Below, piece after piece: positions 4,929-6,478 of a stretch of DNA of 6,478 nt; positions within the stretch are counted from its first letter, which is position 1, and each line of letters opens with the position of its first letter. The notes beneath the pieces are model-generated. The model saw nothing but the letters and a program-made list of their open reading frames with translations, did not search any database and was not told where the DNA came from. This DNA is from Actinomycetes bacterium (GTDB lineage Bacteria > Actinomycetota > CALGFH01), in contig JASLBL010000142.1 of assembly GCA_030146615.1 (NCBI GenBank), positions 1 through 6,478 of the forward strand, given 5' to 3'. Both the position numbers and the translations under genes were made by a program.

Positions 4929-6478
4929 TAGGCGGCGGCCTCCCCCTCATCAGCAGGCGGCCGCAGCACCTCAACCGGGGCGAGGTCGTCAACCTGCATG
5001 GCCGGATGCGGGACCGCAGCGTCCACGGCCATGGCCAGCGACACTAGGCGGCGGGAGCGGAACCAGGGCCGCAGCCGAATGCGGACCGGCGGCAGATGCC
5101 CATACACCAGCAACGCCCGCCGGGGCTTGAGCTGCCGCAACGCCTCGGGCGGCAACAGCCGCCGATACGCCGTCGACTCCGTCATGGAGGCGCGGCCGTT
5201 CCCACCGGTCGTCTCTGAGGTCTGGGTGACCGCTTCGTCGCCGACCAGCTTGGAGGCGAGCTCGAGGGAGGCTGGGTCGGCCTGGCCACTCAATAGCAGT
5301 TTGGCTCGGTGGCCGTTCAGCACGGTCGAGGCGCGGTGGCCGTAGCGGTGCTGGAGCTGGGCTTCGTCGTGCCAGATGGTCAGCAGCTGGATGCCCTGCC
5401 CCCTGCCCGTGGTGGCCAGTTGGGGGAGCTTCTTGATGGCGGCGCAGTTCCCCGCCTCGTCCAGACACACGAACAACCTTGGGTCGAGCATGCCGCCGGG
5501 TTGGGCGGCCGCCAGTTGCTCGGCTTTGTAGATCACCACCGACACCAGCAGCTCGAACAGCGGTCGGAGCCGCTCCTGCTCCGACGCCGGCGCGTACAGG
5601 TAGAGAGTGTTGTTGGCCCCGGTCAGCAACTCATCCAGGTCCAGGTCGCAGCCCTCGGCCGAGGCCGCAATCGTGGGATCACCGAACACGTCAAGGAGCG
5701 TCTCGGCGGTGCCGTAGACGCTGCCCATGGTGTTGTCGGGGCGGCTGGTGCAGGCCGCCCAGGCGTCCAGGGCCTGTTGGTTGCCGATCTCCATGAGTGC
5801 TTGGGCGACGTCGTCGACGTCTTGGACGTCGACCCAGCGGGCCACGTCGGCCATGCTTCGCCCCGTGTGGGCGGCGGCGAACAGCAGGACCGACAGGAGC
5901 TTGGCCCCAAGGAGTTGCCAGTAGTTGGCGTCATCGGCCTTGTGCCCTTGGACGTCGGCGGCCTCGGCGAGCATGCGGCCGATCCGCCGGGCGTCGGCGT
6001 AAGTGGAGCAGTAGGCGAGCGGGGTCCATCGGGCGCCAGGGACGCCGCTCAACCCGAGGGGGTCGTAGACCCAGACGGCCCCGAGGCTGGCACGGTGGGC
6101 GCAGGTGGCCCGCAGGACGTCGGGTTTGATCGATGTGGTGACCAGGTTGCCCTGCCATTCCAGGATGGCCGGGATGACCAGGCCGTGGGTCTTGAACGAC
6201 CCCGGTGGTCCGAAGGCCAGCACCGAATGGCACTGTTCGACCGCCAGGTAGAGCCGGCCCAGCAGGCGGTCGCGGAGCCGGTCGCGGCGGCCCAGGATGA
6301 TCCGCCCCCGCCTGGGACCCAGCACGAGAAGGCGGCGCAGCTGCCACCAGCTCGCCCACCGCGCCCCCCGCTGGCGCCGCTGGCGGCGGGCCCGCGGCGA
6401 GACCAGCCGCACCAGCAGCCCGTACGCGAGGGCGGGGAGCCAGAAGGTGAGGATGGCGGCGGCGTACATGCCGACCGG
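4928..6478 (-). CDS. Type IV coupling protein (VirD4/TraG-like ATPase), 5' end probably outside window
   Basis: This membrane-anchored ATPase would recruit DNA to a conjugation apparatus and drive its export. Numbered from the ATG at 6469, a hydrophobic segment (5-23) is followed by a basic stretch (RRQRRQRGARWASWW, 28-42). The nucleotide-binding motif is GPPGSFKT (87-94), leading into HGLVIPAILEW and SIKPDVLRA (113-121), as in VirD4/TraG proteins. Walker B is LFVCLDEAGN (332-341), followed by TTGRGQGIQLLTIWHDEAQL (353-372) and a C-terminal part ending Glu/Ala-rich. The P-loop has Phe where GK normally has Gly. From 6469 there are 513 residues, but only 9 nt precede that ATG in the window, without a ribosome site and with the frame still open. 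Related proteins often have more membrane segments, so the true start is probably upstream. It is the first visible gene of the coupled module; no relaxase or VirB4-like gene lies inside the window. Confidence 0.9.
   Translation of the reverse strand, partial: PVGMYAAAILTFWLPALAYGLLVRLVSPRARRQRRQRGARWASWWQLRRLLVLGPRRGRIILGRRDRLRDRLLGRLYLAVEQCHSVLAFGPPGSFKTHGLVIPAILEWQGNLVTTSIKPDVLRATCAHRASLGAVWVYDPLGLSGVPGARWTPLAYCSTYADARRIGRMLAEAADVQGHKADDANYWQLLGAKLLSVLLFAAAHTGRSMADVARWVDVQDVDDVAQALMEIGNQQALDAWAACTSRPDNTMGSVYGTAETLLDVFGDPTIAASAEGCDLDLDELLTGANNTLYLYAPASEQERLRPLFELLVSVVIYKAEQLAAAQPGGMLDPRLFVCLDEAGNCAAIKKLPQLATTGRGQGIQLLTIWHDEAQLQHRYGHRASTVLNGHRAKLLLSGQADPASLELASKLVGDEAVTQTSETTGGNGRASMTESTAYRRLLPPEALRQLKPRRALLVYGHLPPVRIRLRPWFRSRRLVSLAMAVDAAVPHPAMQVDDLAPVEVLRPPADEGEAAA

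Noticed and set aside
3729..4931. Plus-strand frame of 400 codons
   Set aside because: Antisense shadow over the primase and DUF2637 genes; Gly/Arg/Gln-rich without any domain pattern.

Overview
The window comes from a high-GC actinobacterium-like genome. By eye, positions 2100-6478 are roughly 70% G+C, with strongly G/C-biased third codon positions and actinobacterial protein families: a DUF2637-type membrane protein, a bifunctional DNA primase/polymerase of the kind found on actinomycete integrative/conjugative elements (AICEs), and a VirD4/TraG-like coupling protein. All six genes I support lie on the minus strand, so transcription runs from high to low coordinates.

Right part (6478 to 2097): a mobile-element module. 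In transcription order it holds a type IV coupling ATPase (5' end probably outside the window), a DUF2637 membrane protein with a possible C-terminal helix-turn-helix, a bifunctional primase/polymerase, a 126-residue protein of unknown function, and a single-stranded DNA-binding protein (SSB). The first three are tightly coupled: TAATG overlap between coupling protein and DUF2637, ATGA overlap between DUF2637 and primase. The last two each have a good ribosome binding site. A strong hairpin just past the ssb stop probably ends the operon. Together the genes look like the DNA-handling part of a conjugative element: move DNA (coupling ATPase), re-prime and copy single strands (primase/polymerase), and protect single strands (SSB). 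The primase reading frame is broken near its N-terminus by what looks like one missing base.

Middle (about 1450 to 2049): GC-rich sequence with no convincing gene. It contains a plus-strand stretch (1867-1913) that reads as the anticodon arm, variable loop, T arm and acceptor 3' strand of a tRNA with anticodon CGT (threonine), without a 5' half. That is the shape of an integrase attachment-site remnant.

Left part (1 to 1431): one long minus-strand gene that runs off the window edge (477 codons visible, no stop). It is roughly half G+C, much lower than the rest, and I do not recognise it as a named family. Its middle contains an R-x4-H motif followed by an acidic/hydrophobic helical stretch, typical of HEPN RNase domains. 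With its foreign base composition and its place beside a mobile-element module and a tRNA relic, it is the best candidate here for an undescribed system, possibly a phage-defence or toxin-type effector. That function is inference only.
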